Part shown: positions 27,762 to 36,147 of the stretch, piece after piece
How the letters are laid out: every line of letters begins with the position of its first letter
Position numbering within the stretch: position 1 is the stretch's first letter
Assembly (NCBI GenBank): GCA_963667315.1
Contig: OY763325.1
Span: forward strand, 124,001 to 188,000
From: DAINPP01 sp963667315
Lineage (GTDB): Bacteria; Thermotogota; Thermotogae; MWEM01
Reading direction: 5' to 3'
DNA length: 64,000 bases
Notes under the pieces: generated by a model
The model's input: the letters and a program-made list of their open reading frames with translations, nothing else
Databases searched by the model: none
What the model was told of the DNA's origin: nothing
Made by a program: the position numbers and the translations under genes

Positions 27762-28463
27762 TTAGATTGCTTCAAGAGCCATCTTGATCATATCAAGGAA
27801 AGTATTCTGTCTTTCTTCGGAAGAGGTTACTTCCTGAGTGACAAGTGAATCACTGACCGTCAACAGTGTCAATGCCTGAACTCTTTTCTGAGCTGCAATC
27901 GTGTAGAGAGCAGCTGTTTCCATTTCTACAGCAAGTATATTGTACTCAACGAGTTTTTCCGTTTCTTTTGGATCTACGCCGTAGAATGCATCACTTGTGT
28001 ATATTCCGCCCACATGTACATCCGCTTCTATTTTTTTTATCTGATTATATGCCGCGTTTAAGAGTTCAAAGTCTGCTGTTGGCGCGTAATCTAAGTTGTT
28101 TCCGAAGATTCTTCTGTTCATATTGGAGTTATTTGAAGCACTCATGGCTATGACGACATCTCGTATTTTTACCTGGGGTTGCATTGCACCGCATGTCCCA
28201 ATTCTGATTAGCTTCTTTACACCAAATTCATCGATTAATTCGTTGATGTAAATGGATGCCGAAGGCATTCCCATGCCTGTACCCTGTACGGAAACTTTTT
28301 TTCCGTTATATGTTCCCGTGTAGCCGTACATACCTCTGACTTCGTTGTAGCAGACGACGTCTTTAAGAAAAGTGTCTGCGATAAATTTTGCCCTGAGAGG
28401 GTCTCCCGGTAGTAAAACTCTTTCTGCAATATCTCCCGGATTTGCACCGATATGTATACTCAC
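27762..28463 (-). CDS. deoD: Purine-nucleoside phosphorylase DeoD
   Basis: The 233-residue protein has the hexameric PNP signature: HIGANPGDIAERVLLPGDPLRAKFIA, RGMYGYTG, GTGMGMPSASIY, RIGTCGAMQ and the active-site stretch AVEMETAALYTIAA near residue 180. It phosphorolyses purine (deoxy)ribonucleosides to the base and (deoxy)ribose-1-phosphate. Length and start (GGAGGT about 13 nt before the ATG at 28463) are normal. It is a single gene with its own promoter and terminator; psuG and a PfkB kinase lie within 7 kb, making this a loose nucleoside-salvage neighbourhood. Confidence 0.96.
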   Translation of the reverse strand: MSIHIGANPGDIAERVLLPGDPLRAKFIADTFLKDVVCYNEVRGMYGYTGTYNGKKVSVQGTGMGMPSASIYINELIDEFGVKKLIRIGTCGAMQPQVKIRDVVIAMSASNNSNMNRRIFGNNLDYAPTADFELLNAAYNQIKKIEADVHVGGIYTSDAFYGVDPKETEKLVEYNILAVEMETAALYTIAAQKRVQALTLLTVSDSLVTQEVTSSEERQNTFLDMIKMALEAI

Positions 28464-28526
28464 TTTATCTACCTCCTGAATTTAACTGGTCAGCTTTAAG
28501 CTGTTCGTTTTAAAGTGTTTTCTGCA

Positions 28527-28555
28527 ATATTCTATCATACTCAAAAAACTGTCAA
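28527..28555 (-). promoter_or_regulatory. Promoter of deoD
   Basis: On the minus strand a consensus TTGACA is followed after 17 bp by GAATAT, about 64 bp upstream of the deoD ATG. Confidence 0.5.
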
Positions 28556-28671
28556 GAAAAAATAATCTAACGACAATATACGATTTCTAAAAACGCCATC
28601 CTCTTGGAACGGATTTTTAGAAAATGATAAAATGGGTTAATAATCGCTGGATATGAAAGGGGAGAGTTGTG

Positions 28672-29895
28672 ATGAGTACTAAGAATAAAATTCTGATTTC
28701 TATTGTACTTTTATTTATCTTGATTTTAAGCGGGTGTACAAAGATTGTCCCGGAATTCTTTGTATCTCTCGGGGTAAACAAGGCTGAAGGTGGGGATGTT
28801 CGATTTGAAAGTGGTGTCTGGGCGAATCAAGTGACTAAAATGGTATACAAAGGAACGGATATTAAAGTATTCGCAGTAGCGGAAACCGGATACGAATTCA
28901 ACGGATGGTATGAAAATGGAACGCGTATCAGTACGGAGAATCCTTTTGAACTGGAGGTAAATTCGCTTAGGAATTTATATGCAACTTTCAGACATATAAA
29001 TGGCATAGCTTCACCTGAAACCATAACGATCAACGAGGGGGCCTTTCAGATGGGCGATGAATTTGATACGGGAAGTATTGATGAAAAACCTTTACACAAT
29101 GTCACGTTTACGCAAAAAATACTTATGGGAAGATATGAGATAAATAATGAAGAATTTACTGCTTTTATGAATGATACCGGGGTAGAATTGAATGGTGTCT
29201 ATGGTGAATTGAATGGGAAAAGGATTCTTTATACGACATCAAATGTCTATTCCGGGATAGGCTACAATGGAAATTCATGGTATGTAAAAACAGAATATAA
29301 CGGAATCCCTCTAAACTATAGACAGATGCCGGTTGTGTATGTGACCTGGATTGGTGCTGTTGAATACTGTAATTGGCTGAGTGAAGAGAATGGCATGGAA
29401 AAGGCTTACGTATGGGATACAGCTGTTGAAACCTATCAATTAAGAAATTATCCTGTGAATGAAGGTTACAGACTACCAACTGAGGCTGAATGGGAATATG
29501 CTGCTAGAGGCGGTGAAAATTTGCAATGGGCAGGTGTTTCCAACGATCTGCAACTTGTAAACTATGCCTGGTATTATACAAACAGTGACATTGGAGATGG
29601 CAGCGGAAGACATGTTCAAGTTGTTGGACAAAAATTGGCGAATGGCTACAATATCAAGGATATGTCCGGAAATGCCAGTGAATGGTGTTCGGATAACTGG
29701 TATCTATATACGAATAATTCAAGAACTGATCCTTATTTTCAGGGAGCCGGGACAGTAGATACACATTCACATGTGATTCGCGGTGGAAGCTTTGCGAATG
29801 ATTTTTCGGCTTGCCGTATAGCCGATCGGTTTAACGGTAGTGATCTGGGGAACTACTTTGATTACGTTGGTTTCAGAGTAGCACGACACCCATAA
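28672..29895 (+). CDS. Lipoprotein with InlB-like repeat and formylglycine-generating-enzyme-type domain
   Basis: The 407-residue protein begins with a lipoprotein signal (ISIVLLFILILSGC; lipobox LSG before Cys). Residues about 35-105 resemble a Listeria-Bacteroides (InlB B) repeat, with GYEFNGWYENGTRIS. The remainder is a FGE-sulfatase/SUMF1 domain: TINEGAFQMGDE, YRLPTEAEWEYAARGG, MSGNASEWCSDNWY, VIRGGSF and YVGFRVAR. Catalytic formylglycine-generating enzymes need a specific cysteine pair near the C-terminus; only WCSD and ACRIADR cysteines are seen, so this is probably a binding domain rather than an active oxidase. GGGGAGAG precedes the ATG at 28672. The stop codon lies inside a perfect inverted repeat. 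Confidence 0.85.
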   Translation: MSTKNKILISIVLLFILILSGCTKIVPEFFVSLGVNKAEGGDVRFESGVWANQVTKMVYKGTDIKVFAVAETGYEFNGWYENGTRISTENPFELEVNSLRNLYATFRHINGIASPETITINEGAFQMGDEFDTGSIDEKPLHNVTFTQKILMGRYEINNEEFTAFMNDTGVELNGVYGELNGKRILYTTSNVYSGIGYNGNSWYVKTEYNGIPLNYRQMPVVYVTWIGAVEYCNWLSEENGMEKAYVWDTAVETYQLRNYPVNEGYRLPTEAEWEYAARGGENLQWAGVSNDLQLVNYAWYYTNSDIGDGSGRHVQVVGQKLANGYNIKDMSGNASEWCSDNWYLYTNNSRTDPYFQGAGTVDTHSHVIRGGSFANDFSACRIADRFNGSDLGNYFDYVGFRVARHP

Positions 29896-29926
29896 AGGAA
29901 CTGTCTTATGACAGTTCCTTTATGGG
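29889..29926 (+). repeat. Perfect 17-bp inverted repeat over the stop codon
   Basis: Two 17-base arms (29889-29905 and 29910-29926) are exact reverse complements around a TTAT loop. The left arm holds the last sense codons and the TAA stop of the SUMF1-type gene. There is no following T run, so it may act as an RNA-stabilising or processing hairpin rather than a classic terminator. Confidence 0.7.
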
Positions 29927-30029
29927 TGATAGGCATCAATAATCGATTGGTGGATATGCGAAACTTCATTATGTTTTCTTAAATAAAAAACAGGCCTTAT
30001 GACGTCAGAATTACAAAGAAACGTATTTT

Positions 30030-30890
30030 TTAGTTCGTTAACCTTTTATAAGCAAAATCGTTGCCGAGTTCGCAGGCATTGATCAATTTTTTGTTATTTG
30101 TTAGTTCCAGCATTCCTGAAATAAAACCTGCGTTAAACGCATCACCGGCGCCTACAGTGTTTGTACAGTCCGGGATTATCTTTGCCTTAACACCAATGAA
30201 ATTATCATCTGTTAAAATCGTGGCACCGTACATCCCATCCTTTATGATAATGCTTGTTTGTAAGGTATGAAGATATTCTTCAAATTCGCGATGCGTTTTC
30301 ATCAGATTATATTCTTCCCGATTTGGTAAAAAGTAATCGGTGTACGGCAGTACATCCAATATTTCTCTGAAGTTGTGGATAACGGTGTTAGTCCCGGGAT
30401 CTATTGATACCGGGATATGTAACTGTTTTGCCTTTTTTACAACTTCAAGTGTGATCTCGTATTCCCGTTTTTCTGTCAGAAGATACCCGGAGATATGCAG
30501 CCATTGAATCTCGTTGAGAAAATCATCGTAAATATCACCCATTTCTGGAAGCGGCTTTTTTGAACGAGAAGAGAGCATCGTTCGCTTCCCTTCTGAAGTC
30601 AAAAGGATATAGATTTTCCCGGTATTCGTGTCAATTTGCCTTATATATTTCTGATTCAATTTCAGTGGTGAAAGTTGTGAAGCGATCATTATTCCCTCTT
30701 TATCATAGCCGAAAGAGGAGATAAGAAGAGGTTCTGACTGAGTGCAAATCATTTCACTTGCGGTGTTAAATGCGGAACCTCCGATTGAAAATTTTTCAGA
30801 AAGCAGTTTTACCTCACTATCCTCTTTTGGAAAAGTATTGAGCCTTAACAGGATATCTAAAATGATATCACCCATAATTCCGACTTTCAT
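30030..30890 (-). CDS. PfkB-family carbohydrate/nucleoside kinase
   Basis: The 286-residue kinase starts MKVGIMGDIILDILLRLNTFP and has the family signature 1 region SIGGSAFNTASEM (about 35-48). The C-terminal signature 2 is NTVGAGDAFNAGFISGM, with the catalytic Asp in GAGDAF. Members phosphorylate ribose, fructose, adenosine, pseudouridine or sugar acids. psuG (pseudouridine-5'-phosphate glycosidase) lies 3.2 kb away on the other strand, so pseudouridine kinase is one possible role, but they are not in an operon and the sequence alone does not decide. An AGGAGGAAG Shine-Dalgarno site supports the ATG at 30890. Confidence 0.85.
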   Translation of the reverse strand: MKVGIMGDIILDILLRLNTFPKEDSEVKLLSEKFSIGGSAFNTASEMICTQSEPLLISSFGYDKEGIMIASQLSPLKLNQKYIRQIDTNTGKIYILLTSEGKRTMLSSRSKKPLPEMGDIYDDFLNEIQWLHISGYLLTEKREYEITLEVVKKAKQLHIPVSIDPGTNTVIHNFREILDVLPYTDYFLPNREEYNLMKTHREFEEYLHTLQTSIIIKDGMYGATILTDDNFIGVKAKIIPDCTNTVGAGDAFNAGFISGMLELTNNKKLINACELGNDFAYKRLTN

Positions 30891-30976
30891 ATTTCTTCCT
30901 CCTTTTATAATTGGAAGTCTGTATATCCCTTTAAATGACTTTTGTAGAAAATTAAATGATTTCCATAATCCTCTTT

Positions 30977-30985
30977 ATTATAGCA
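30977..30985 (-). promoter_or_regulatory. Extended -10 promoter of the PfkB kinase gene
   Basis: TGCTATAAT on the minus strand is an extended -10 box about 87 bp upstream of the kinase ATG. It is identical to the box before the PAS/HD-GYP gene. Confidence 0.45.
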
Positions 30986-31065
30986 TGGGGTCAAGAGGCT
31001 TCGCCTTTCTCATTAAAAGATGCAGATTATTAAGAATAATAACTTTTTTATATTATTACATTCGA

Positions 31066-31074
31066 TGATATAAT
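31066..31074 (+). promoter_or_regulatory. Extended -10 promoter of glnA
   Basis: TGATATAAT lies 117 bp upstream of the glnA ATG, leaving a leader of about 110 nt with no recognised riboswitch. The rest of the 300-bp kinase-glnA gap holds only the divergent promoter. Confidence 0.5.
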
Positions 31075-31190
31075 CGAGCGTGTACAAAGTTTTTCATGAG
31101 GGGGAAAATGCACTATCTTTCAGGGTGTTTTGTTACGGTTGTTAAGAGAAATAGTTCCATTATATAAAAAAAACTACGGGAGGAAAAAAG

Positions 31191-32576
31191 ATGACAAAAA
31201 AAGAGTTCTGGGAATTTATACAGGAGAATGAAGTTCTTTATGTTGACCTTAAAGTTGTAGATTTTGTCGGTGGATGGAAGCACGTTACACTTCCAATCGA
31301 AACAATAACAGACAAATTGCTCGATGATGGTGTGGGCTTTGATGCTTCTAATTTTGGTTATGCTGTTGTTGAAAAAAGTGATATGGTAATGGTTCCTGAT
31401 CTTGATACGATTATGATGGATGGTTTTGGAGAATATCCGACGGCATCAATGATTTGTGATGTTTATGAGGCTCTTTCAGGAGAACGCTTCAATCAGGATC
31501 CAAGAGGCATACTGGCAAAAGTTGTAGAAAAGGTTCAGGAAGAAGGGATTGCCGATGAAATTCTCTTCGGACCGGAATACGAATTTCATGTACTTGATGA
31601 AGTGGCAAATGAAGTGAAACCGAACAGTATCATGCTCAGATTGGATAGTGTTGAAGGATTCTGGAATTCAGGAGAAACGGGAGAATACTGTATCGGACAG
31701 AAGAGAGGGTATCACAGAACGGCTCCGTTCGATAAATTCTTTGTTCTCAGAAATGAAATCGTGAATGAACTGGTGGGTCTCGGTATTGAGGTTAAATATC
31801 ATCATCATGAAGTGGGAACAGCTCAGCTTGAAATAGAAACAAACTTTATGGATGCCAGAAAAGCTGCGGATGCAACGCTTCTGGTAAAATACATTATCAG
31901 AAACATTGCTCTTGAACACGGTTTTCTCGTCACCTTCCTGCCAAAACCGATTTATAATGAAGCGGGAAATGGTATGCATGTTCATCAGTTTATGCGAAAA
32001 GAAGGGAAGAATGTCTTTGCAGGTGACAAAGTCTACAACCTGAGTGAACTGGCGCTTAACTATACAGCCGGAATACTTAAGCATTCAAGGGCGTTGCTTG
32101 GTTTCTCCAATCCGACAACAAATTCCTACAGAAGACTTGTTCCCGGTTTTGAGGCACCAACAAACGCTGTATTTGCTCTTTCAAATCGAACATCTGCCAT
32201 CAGAATACCCGGGTATGTAAAAGAAGATGCAAAAAGAAGAATTGAATTCAGAACGATAGATGCCACCTGTAATCCGTATCTCGCATTTGCAGCTATGATA
32301 ATGGCAGGTGTGGATGGTATTATGAACAAGATTGATCCGACAGCTGAAGGGTATGGTCCTTTTGAAGGCGATCTCAGCAAATCCATTCAGCATCCTCTGC
32401 CAAAGAATCTTGAAGAAGCGGCTATCGCTCTCAGAGAAGATCATGACTTCTTGAGAAGATGGGATATATTCCCTGAGGAAATGATTGAAAAATGGGTAAG
32501 TATGAAGATTGAAGAGCATAGAAAAGTCTCTGCCGTCACACATCCAATCGAATATCAGATGTATTTCGATCTTTAA
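31191..32576 (+). CDS. glnA: Glutamine synthetase, type I
   Basis: The 461-residue enzyme has the GS-I hallmarks: VDLKVVDFVGGWKHVTLP with the beta-grasp region, DGVGFDASNFG, FGPEYEFHVLDE (metal-binding Glu), and EVGTAQLEIETNFMDARKAAD. The ATP and glutamate site follows as AGNGMHVHQFM, then NPTTNSYRRLVPGFEAP and RIEFRTIDATCNPYLAFAAMIMAG. It makes glutamine from glutamate, ammonia and ATP, as a cytoplasmic dodecamer. GGGAGG precedes the ATG. It is monocistronic, with its own promoter and a terminator. No glnB, glnK or glnR gene is adjacent. Confidence 0.95.
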   Translation: MTKKEFWEFIQENEVLYVDLKVVDFVGGWKHVTLPIETITDKLLDDGVGFDASNFGYAVVEKSDMVMVPDLDTIMMDGFGEYPTASMICDVYEALSGERFNQDPRGILAKVVEKVQEEGIADEILFGPEYEFHVLDEVANEVKPNSIMLRLDSVEGFWNSGETGEYCIGQKRGYHRTAPFDKFFVLRNEIVNELVGLGIEVKYHHHEVGTAQLEIETNFMDARKAADATLLVKYIIRNIALEHGFLVTFLPKPIYNEAGNGMHVHQFMRKEGKNVFAGDKVYNLSELALNYTAGILKHSRALLGFSNPTTNSYRRLVPGFEAPTNAVFALSNRTSAIRIPGYVKEDAKRRIEFRTIDATCNPYLAFAAMIMAGVDGIMNKIDPTAEGYGPFEGDLSKSIQHPLPKNLEEAAIALREDHDFLRRWDIFPEEMIEKWVSMKIEEHRKVSAVTHPIEYQMYFDL

Positions 32577-32601
32577 TAACTTGAAATAGTTTTATTGATA
32601 T

Positions 32602-32631
32602 AAAAAGGCAGATCTTGGAATCTGCCTTTTT
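32602..32631. terminator. Bidirectional terminator between glnA and the ATPase gene
   Basis: AAAAAGGCAGAT pairs with ATCTGCCTTTTT around a 6-nt loop. The T run serves glnA on the plus strand and the A run serves the convergent ATPase gene, whose stop codon lies in the right arm. Confidence 0.88.
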
Positions 32632-33979
32632 ATCTTCCTTCGAAGCTCACAAGCTCAACATTTTTCTCCTTGTTGAAATTTTCAAACCCACTCTTTGAAA
32701 AAAGATGATAATGAATTTCTTTAAACTCTGTTTTGAGATCTTTCAATAATGCATCGGTTTTTAATTTTAACTTGTTTAATACCCTAAAATCAACTTTTTT
32801 TGAGGTCCACTTGCATTCACAGATATGAAGAACCCGGTCTTTGACGGCAACAATATCGATTTCTTTATCTTTGTCCCACCATCTTCCCATCGTATCCGGT
32901 TTAAGCGAGCGCCACAGATAGTCTTTGCAAACTTCTTCAAACGTATAGGAACAAAATTCAGAGAAAGTCTCATTGATCTTCTCCATGAGTAGAGCGGCTG
33001 ATTCACGATAAATCAGCTCTTTGTTAGGAGAAATATATTTGAAATAAAATCGCAGATAATGATCCCCTATGCTGTAAAGAGATTTTTTTCTCGGAGTTCT
33101 GATAGAAAAAGGCCGTTCTTTTTTTAACAGATTCAAATCGATAAGTTTTCTTAAATAGGTACCGAGTCCATTATAATTGATACCTGTGAGTGTAGCGATT
33201 TCATTCGGTGTTGTTCTTCCCGAAGCAACAACTCGAAGGATGTCAAAATAAAGTGAAGCGTCTCTGGAAAATTCTTCCATTGTAATAAAAGCCCCTTCTT
33301 CAACTAGAAACTCTCCCGGTGAAAGACATTTTTCGATTGCCCCTTCTTCAAATGAAGCATAATCTGAAAATTCTTTAAGATATATTGGAATACCACCTGT
33401 TGCAGAAAATATCTTTATTTTTTCTGTTAAAAGTGTATCTTTTAAAAAAAGTGATGAATCATAGAAATCCATCGGTTCAATTTTATATTGCCCTGTCCGT
33501 CTGCCATACAAGGGGCTATTTTGAGAGAGTGCGATTTTTTCTATCATCCCCGCATATGATCCACAAAGGACGACCATCAGATTCAAGTTTTTAAATTCTC
33601 TATCCCACCATTTCTGGAGAATTGAAAGGAAAGATTTATCGTTCAGTGAGATGTATTGAAACTCATCGATGACGATAACCGGTTTGGTATTTTGTCGTTT
33701 GACGTAATGGAGTAAAAAGCTGAAGAAGTCATCCCATTCGCTGATTCTTATATTTTTTGGTAATCCAATGGATGATTTGATTTCATTAAGAAATGTATTC
33801 ATCAAATTAACCGGTGTTGAAAGATCTGCTGTCAGAAAAAGTGAGTTTTGCAGGACATTTGACAACAGAAAAGTTTTTCCGACTCTTCTTCTGCCATATA
33901 TAACGATTAATTCAGCCTTATCAGATCCCCTTTTTTTTTCAAGATATTTTTTTTCGGATATTCTGTTGATCATTTTCAT
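32630..33979 (-). CDS. Archaeal-type AAA ATPase with DUF234 domain
   Basis: The 449-residue protein has Walker A YGRRRVGKTFLL near residue 30, Walker B PVIVIDEFQYIS, and the arginine-rich segment PLYGRRTGQYKIEPMDFYDSS. A winged-helix middle part follows (GRTTPNEIATLTGINYNGLGTYLRKLIDLNLL), then a DUF234-type nuclease-like end with WWDKDKEIDIVAVKDRVLHICECKW. The D..E.K pattern there (EIDIVA..ECKW) fits a PD-(D/E)xK fold. This family is widespread in archaea and anaerobes and is thought to be mobile or defence-related, though its function is not established. GAGGTG supports the ATG at 33979. A 48-bp perfect palindrome sits 19 bp upstream of the start. Confidence 0.88.
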   Translation of the reverse strand: MKMINRISEKKYLEKKRGSDKAELIVIYGRRRVGKTFLLSNVLQNSLFLTADLSTPVNLMNTFLNEIKSSIGLPKNIRISEWDDFFSFLLHYVKRQNTKPVIVIDEFQYISLNDKSFLSILQKWWDREFKNLNLMVVLCGSYAGMIEKIALSQNSPLYGRRTGQYKIEPMDFYDSSLFLKDTLLTEKIKIFSATGGIPIYLKEFSDYASFEEGAIEKCLSPGEFLVEEGAFITMEEFSRDASLYFDILRVVASGRTTPNEIATLTGINYNGLGTYLRKLIDLNLLKKERPFSIRTPRKKSLYSIGDHYLRFYFKYISPNKELIYRESAALLMEKINETFSEFCSYTFEEVCKDYLWRSLKPDTMGRWWDKDKEIDIVAVKDRVLHICECKWTSKKVDFRVLNKLKLKTDALLKDLKTEFKEIHYHLFSKSGFENFNKEKNVELVSFEGR

Positions 33980-33997
33980 GGAAACACCTCTCTGAGC

Positions 33998-34045
33998 ACT
34001 AAAGATGTATTTACTAAAGATATCTTTAGTAAATACATCTTTAGT
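33998..34045. repeat. 48-bp perfect palindrome upstream of the AAA ATPase
   Basis: The two 24-base halves (33998-34021 and 34022-34045) are exact reverse complements with no loop. Each half contains two copies of ACTAAAGAT (or its complement) six bases apart, so four half-sites are arranged as two nested inverted pairs. It lies between the ATPase ATG and the psuG promoter and could be an operator for the winged-helix ATPase, a cruciform, or a mobile-element end. Confidence 0.9.
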
Positions 34046-34077
34046 ATACCATGATATTTGTGATTCATCAAAAAAAC

Positions 34078-34106
34078 TTGAATAGTTTTGGTTTTTAGGC
34101 TAAAAT
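34078..34106 (+). promoter_or_regulatory. Promoter of psuG
   Basis: TTGAAT and TAAAAT are separated by 17 bp, 30 bp upstream of the psuG ATG. Confidence 0.6.
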
Positions 34107-34135
34107 AGTACAACAGAAAAAAAGAGGTGAAAATG

Positions 34136-35098
34136 ATGAGAGAAAAATGGTTTGAAATTCCGGGAGAGATAGAAAAGGCGTTGAAAGACAATAAACCGGT
34201 TGTTGCGCTTGAATCCACTTTGATTGCACAGGGGCTTCCTTATCCGAAGAATATTGAAGTTGCACTGGCTATGGAAGAAAAAGTCAGAGAAGCCGGGGCT
34301 ATTCCGGCAACGATCGGTGTTATCAACGGTGTACTCAAAGTTGGACTCACAAGAGACGATGTTGAATACCTTGGAAACGGGAAAAATGAAGTCATAAAAG
34401 TTGGTGAAGGAGAATTACCATTTGCGATTGGTTCAGGGAAGAATGCTTCAACAACGGTCAGTGGAACGGCATGGGTGGCTGATAAATTTAATATAAAAGT
34501 TTTCGCAACAGGCGGAACCGGTGGTGTTCATAAAGGTGTATCCGAAACATTCGATATCTCACAGGATCTCTTTACGATGAGTAAGACACCGATTGTTATC
34601 GTCAGTTCGGGGGCAAAATCTATCCTGGATCTTCATAAAACAGCGGAACAGCTTGAATCTTACGGGATCATGGTGCTTGGATACGGGACGGATACCTTCC
34701 CGGCTTTCTATTCAAGGAATTCCGATATAAAATTAAATTACAGGGTAGACTCCGCTCAGGAAGTCGCCAAAGTTTACGATGCTAAAATGACCATGAAGAG
34801 TAATCAAACGATACTCGTTGCGAATCCGGTTCCTGCGGATGAAGAGCTTCCGGCATCGGAGATAGACGCTATCATTGAGGCGTCAACAAATGAAGCTGCT
34901 GAAAGAGGGATAGGCGGAAAAGAACTTACCCCATTCCTGTTGGCGAACATTGCCGAAAGAAGTGAGGGCAGAAGTATGAAGGCCAATATCGCTTTATTGC
35001 TTAACAATGCCAGAACTGCAGGGGACATTGCTGTAGAGATTGCAACGGAAATAAACTCAAATTGTAAAGGCTGCATTGGCTTTCACGAGAAAGGATAA
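34136..35098 (+). CDS. psuG: Pseudouridine-5'-phosphate glycosidase
   Basis: The 320-residue protein has the PsuG landmarks VALESTLIAQGLPYPKN, PATIGVINGVLKVGL, GKNASTTVSGT and VFATGGTGGVHKG. Further on come VSSGAKSILDLHKTAEQLES and VANPVPADEELP. It cleaves the C-C glycosidic bond of pseudouridine-5'-phosphate to uracil and ribose-5-phosphate, in RNA salvage, using Mn(II). AGAGGTG six bases upstream favours the ATG at 34136; GTG 34127 and ATG 34133 are in the same frame. The HIT gene follows after 5 bp. The usual kinase partner PsuK may be the PfkB gene at 30 kb. Confidence 0.94.
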   Translation: MREKWFEIPGEIEKALKDNKPVVALESTLIAQGLPYPKNIEVALAMEEKVREAGAIPATIGVINGVLKVGLTRDDVEYLGNGKNEVIKVGEGELPFAIGSGKNASTTVSGTAWVADKFNIKVFATGGTGGVHKGVSETFDISQDLFTMSKTPIVIVSSGAKSILDLHKTAEQLESYGIMVLGYGTDTFPAFYSRNSDIKLNYRVDSAQEVAKVYDAKMTMKSNQTILVANPVPADEELPASEIDAIIEASTNEAAERGIGGKELTPFLLANIAERSEGRSMKANIALLLNNARTAGDIAVEIATEINSNCKGCIGFHEKG

Positions 35099-35103
35099 AT
35101 GAG

Positions 35104-35721
35104 TTGAATTGCATATTTTGTCATATTTATGAGAATGAAAAAGACAAAATCATATATGAAAATGATCTGTTCTTCGTGATTTACGATAAATATCCCTTGA
35201 ATGAGGGGCATGCACTTGTTATCCCAAAAAGACATTTTGCAGATTTTTACGATATGACAGAAGCAGAATGGCAAAGTTCACGGGATGTCATTCTCAAGAC
35301 GAAAGAATACATGGAAAAGAAGTATGCACCTTCAGCCTATAATATTGGGGTCAATGTCGGATCAGATGCCGGACAAAGTGTTTTCCACGCACATATTCAC
35401 ATTATCCCCCGGTATTCCGGTGATATAGAAAATCCGGGACCGCAACAGAAGAAAGTCAATATGCCGCTCTTTGAATTTATGCGGGATAATGACCTCTTTA
35501 AGAAAATCATCTATTCTCAGCTAGTGAACCGGAAACTGGAACAGGTGATCGAAAAGAGCCATAAAAATTCACTTGAAGAGATAAAGGGTGATAAGGTATA
35601 CCTTGAACAGTTGAAGAAAGAGTTAAAACAGGCAGTCGATGATCTGTGTGATGAGAACGACTGTCAGGCGTATGACAGAATTATTGAGGTAATTGAGCTA
35701 ATTTCCATTGTGAATGGATGA
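35104..35721 (+). CDS. HIT-family hydrolase with C-terminal extension
   Basis: The first 115 residues are a HIT domain: NCIFCHIYENEKDKIIYEND with the two zinc-type cysteines of the HinT/Hit branch, EGHALVIPKRH, and the histidine triad HAHIHIIPRY near residue 99. HIT proteins hydrolyse nucleotidyl-phosphoramidates or dinucleoside polyphosphates. The last 80 residues form a Lys/Glu-rich helical tail not seen in typical 110-150-residue members. It uses a TTG start, supported by AAGGA eight bases upstream. It is probably cotranscribed with psuG. Confidence 0.88.
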   Translation: MNCIFCHIYENEKDKIIYENDLFFVIYDKYPLNEGHALVIPKRHFADFYDMTEAEWQSSRDVILKTKEYMEKKYAPSAYNIGVNVGSDAGQSVFHAHIHIIPRYSGDIENPGPQQKKVNMPLFEFMRDNDLFKKIIYSQLVNRKLEQVIEKSHKNSLEEIKGDKVYLEQLKKELKQAVDDLCDENDCQAYDRIIEVIELISIVNG

Positions 35722-35775
35722 AGGGGGTTAATGGTATACTAAATATATCCTGCCAATTGAAGTGAGGTGATAAAT

Positions 35776-36147
35776 GTGAGTGATATGAGACATTATATTG
35801 GTACCTATCAATACTTGGGAGAATTCAAAACAAATGAAAATGGTACCAGTGAGCTCAATGTCCAGGAATTTACCTATTATGGCAGACATTATAAACCGAG
35901 CACTCCTCTGAAATTTGTTGTACATCCAGAGGAAGAGGGGTATATTTTGATTGCATGTGAGAAGCTTGATATCAGAATCCTTGGTGTTGGACTGGAGGAA
36001 GCGCTTGGAAATGCAATTATGGCTGCTGCACTTCTATATAATGATCTGGTGTTTACAGCTATCACCCTGGATGGCAAAACTGAAGAATTCCGGGATAAAG
36101 TTCTCGATGATTGGAAGGTGTTTGACGTTGACAGCAAGGCACAGTAA
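35776..36147 (+). CDS. HicB-like antitoxin
   Basis: The 123-residue protein contains a HicB-like core: PEEEGYILIACEKLDIRILGVGLEEALGNAIMAAALLYNDL, a degenerate RNase H-like fold with the typical gap between strands. No ribbon-helix-helix or HTH domain is obvious, so it may repress poorly or rely on its partner. It is followed with an overlap by a HicA-like gene, the gene order that suggests antitoxin first. TGAGGTGA sets the GTG at 35776. It sits between the HIT gene and the crRNA-like element of the cas locus. Identification is from pattern and gene order; sequence conservation is modest. Confidence 0.6.
   Translation: MSDMRHYIGTYQYLGEFKTNENGTSELNVQEFTYYGRHYKPSTPLKFVVHPEEEGYILIACEKLDIRILGVGLEEALGNAIMAAALLYNDLVFTAITLDGKTEEFRDKVLDDWKVFDVDSKAQ

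Noticed and set aside
30891..31190. A riboswitch in the glnA leader
   Set aside because: The leader is only about 110 nt and shows no glutamine-aptamer or other known motif and no expression-platform hairpin.
32630..34045. The DUF234 ATPase and palindrome as an insertion sequence
   Set aside because: No transposase, no matching second terminal repeat and no target-site duplication were seen.
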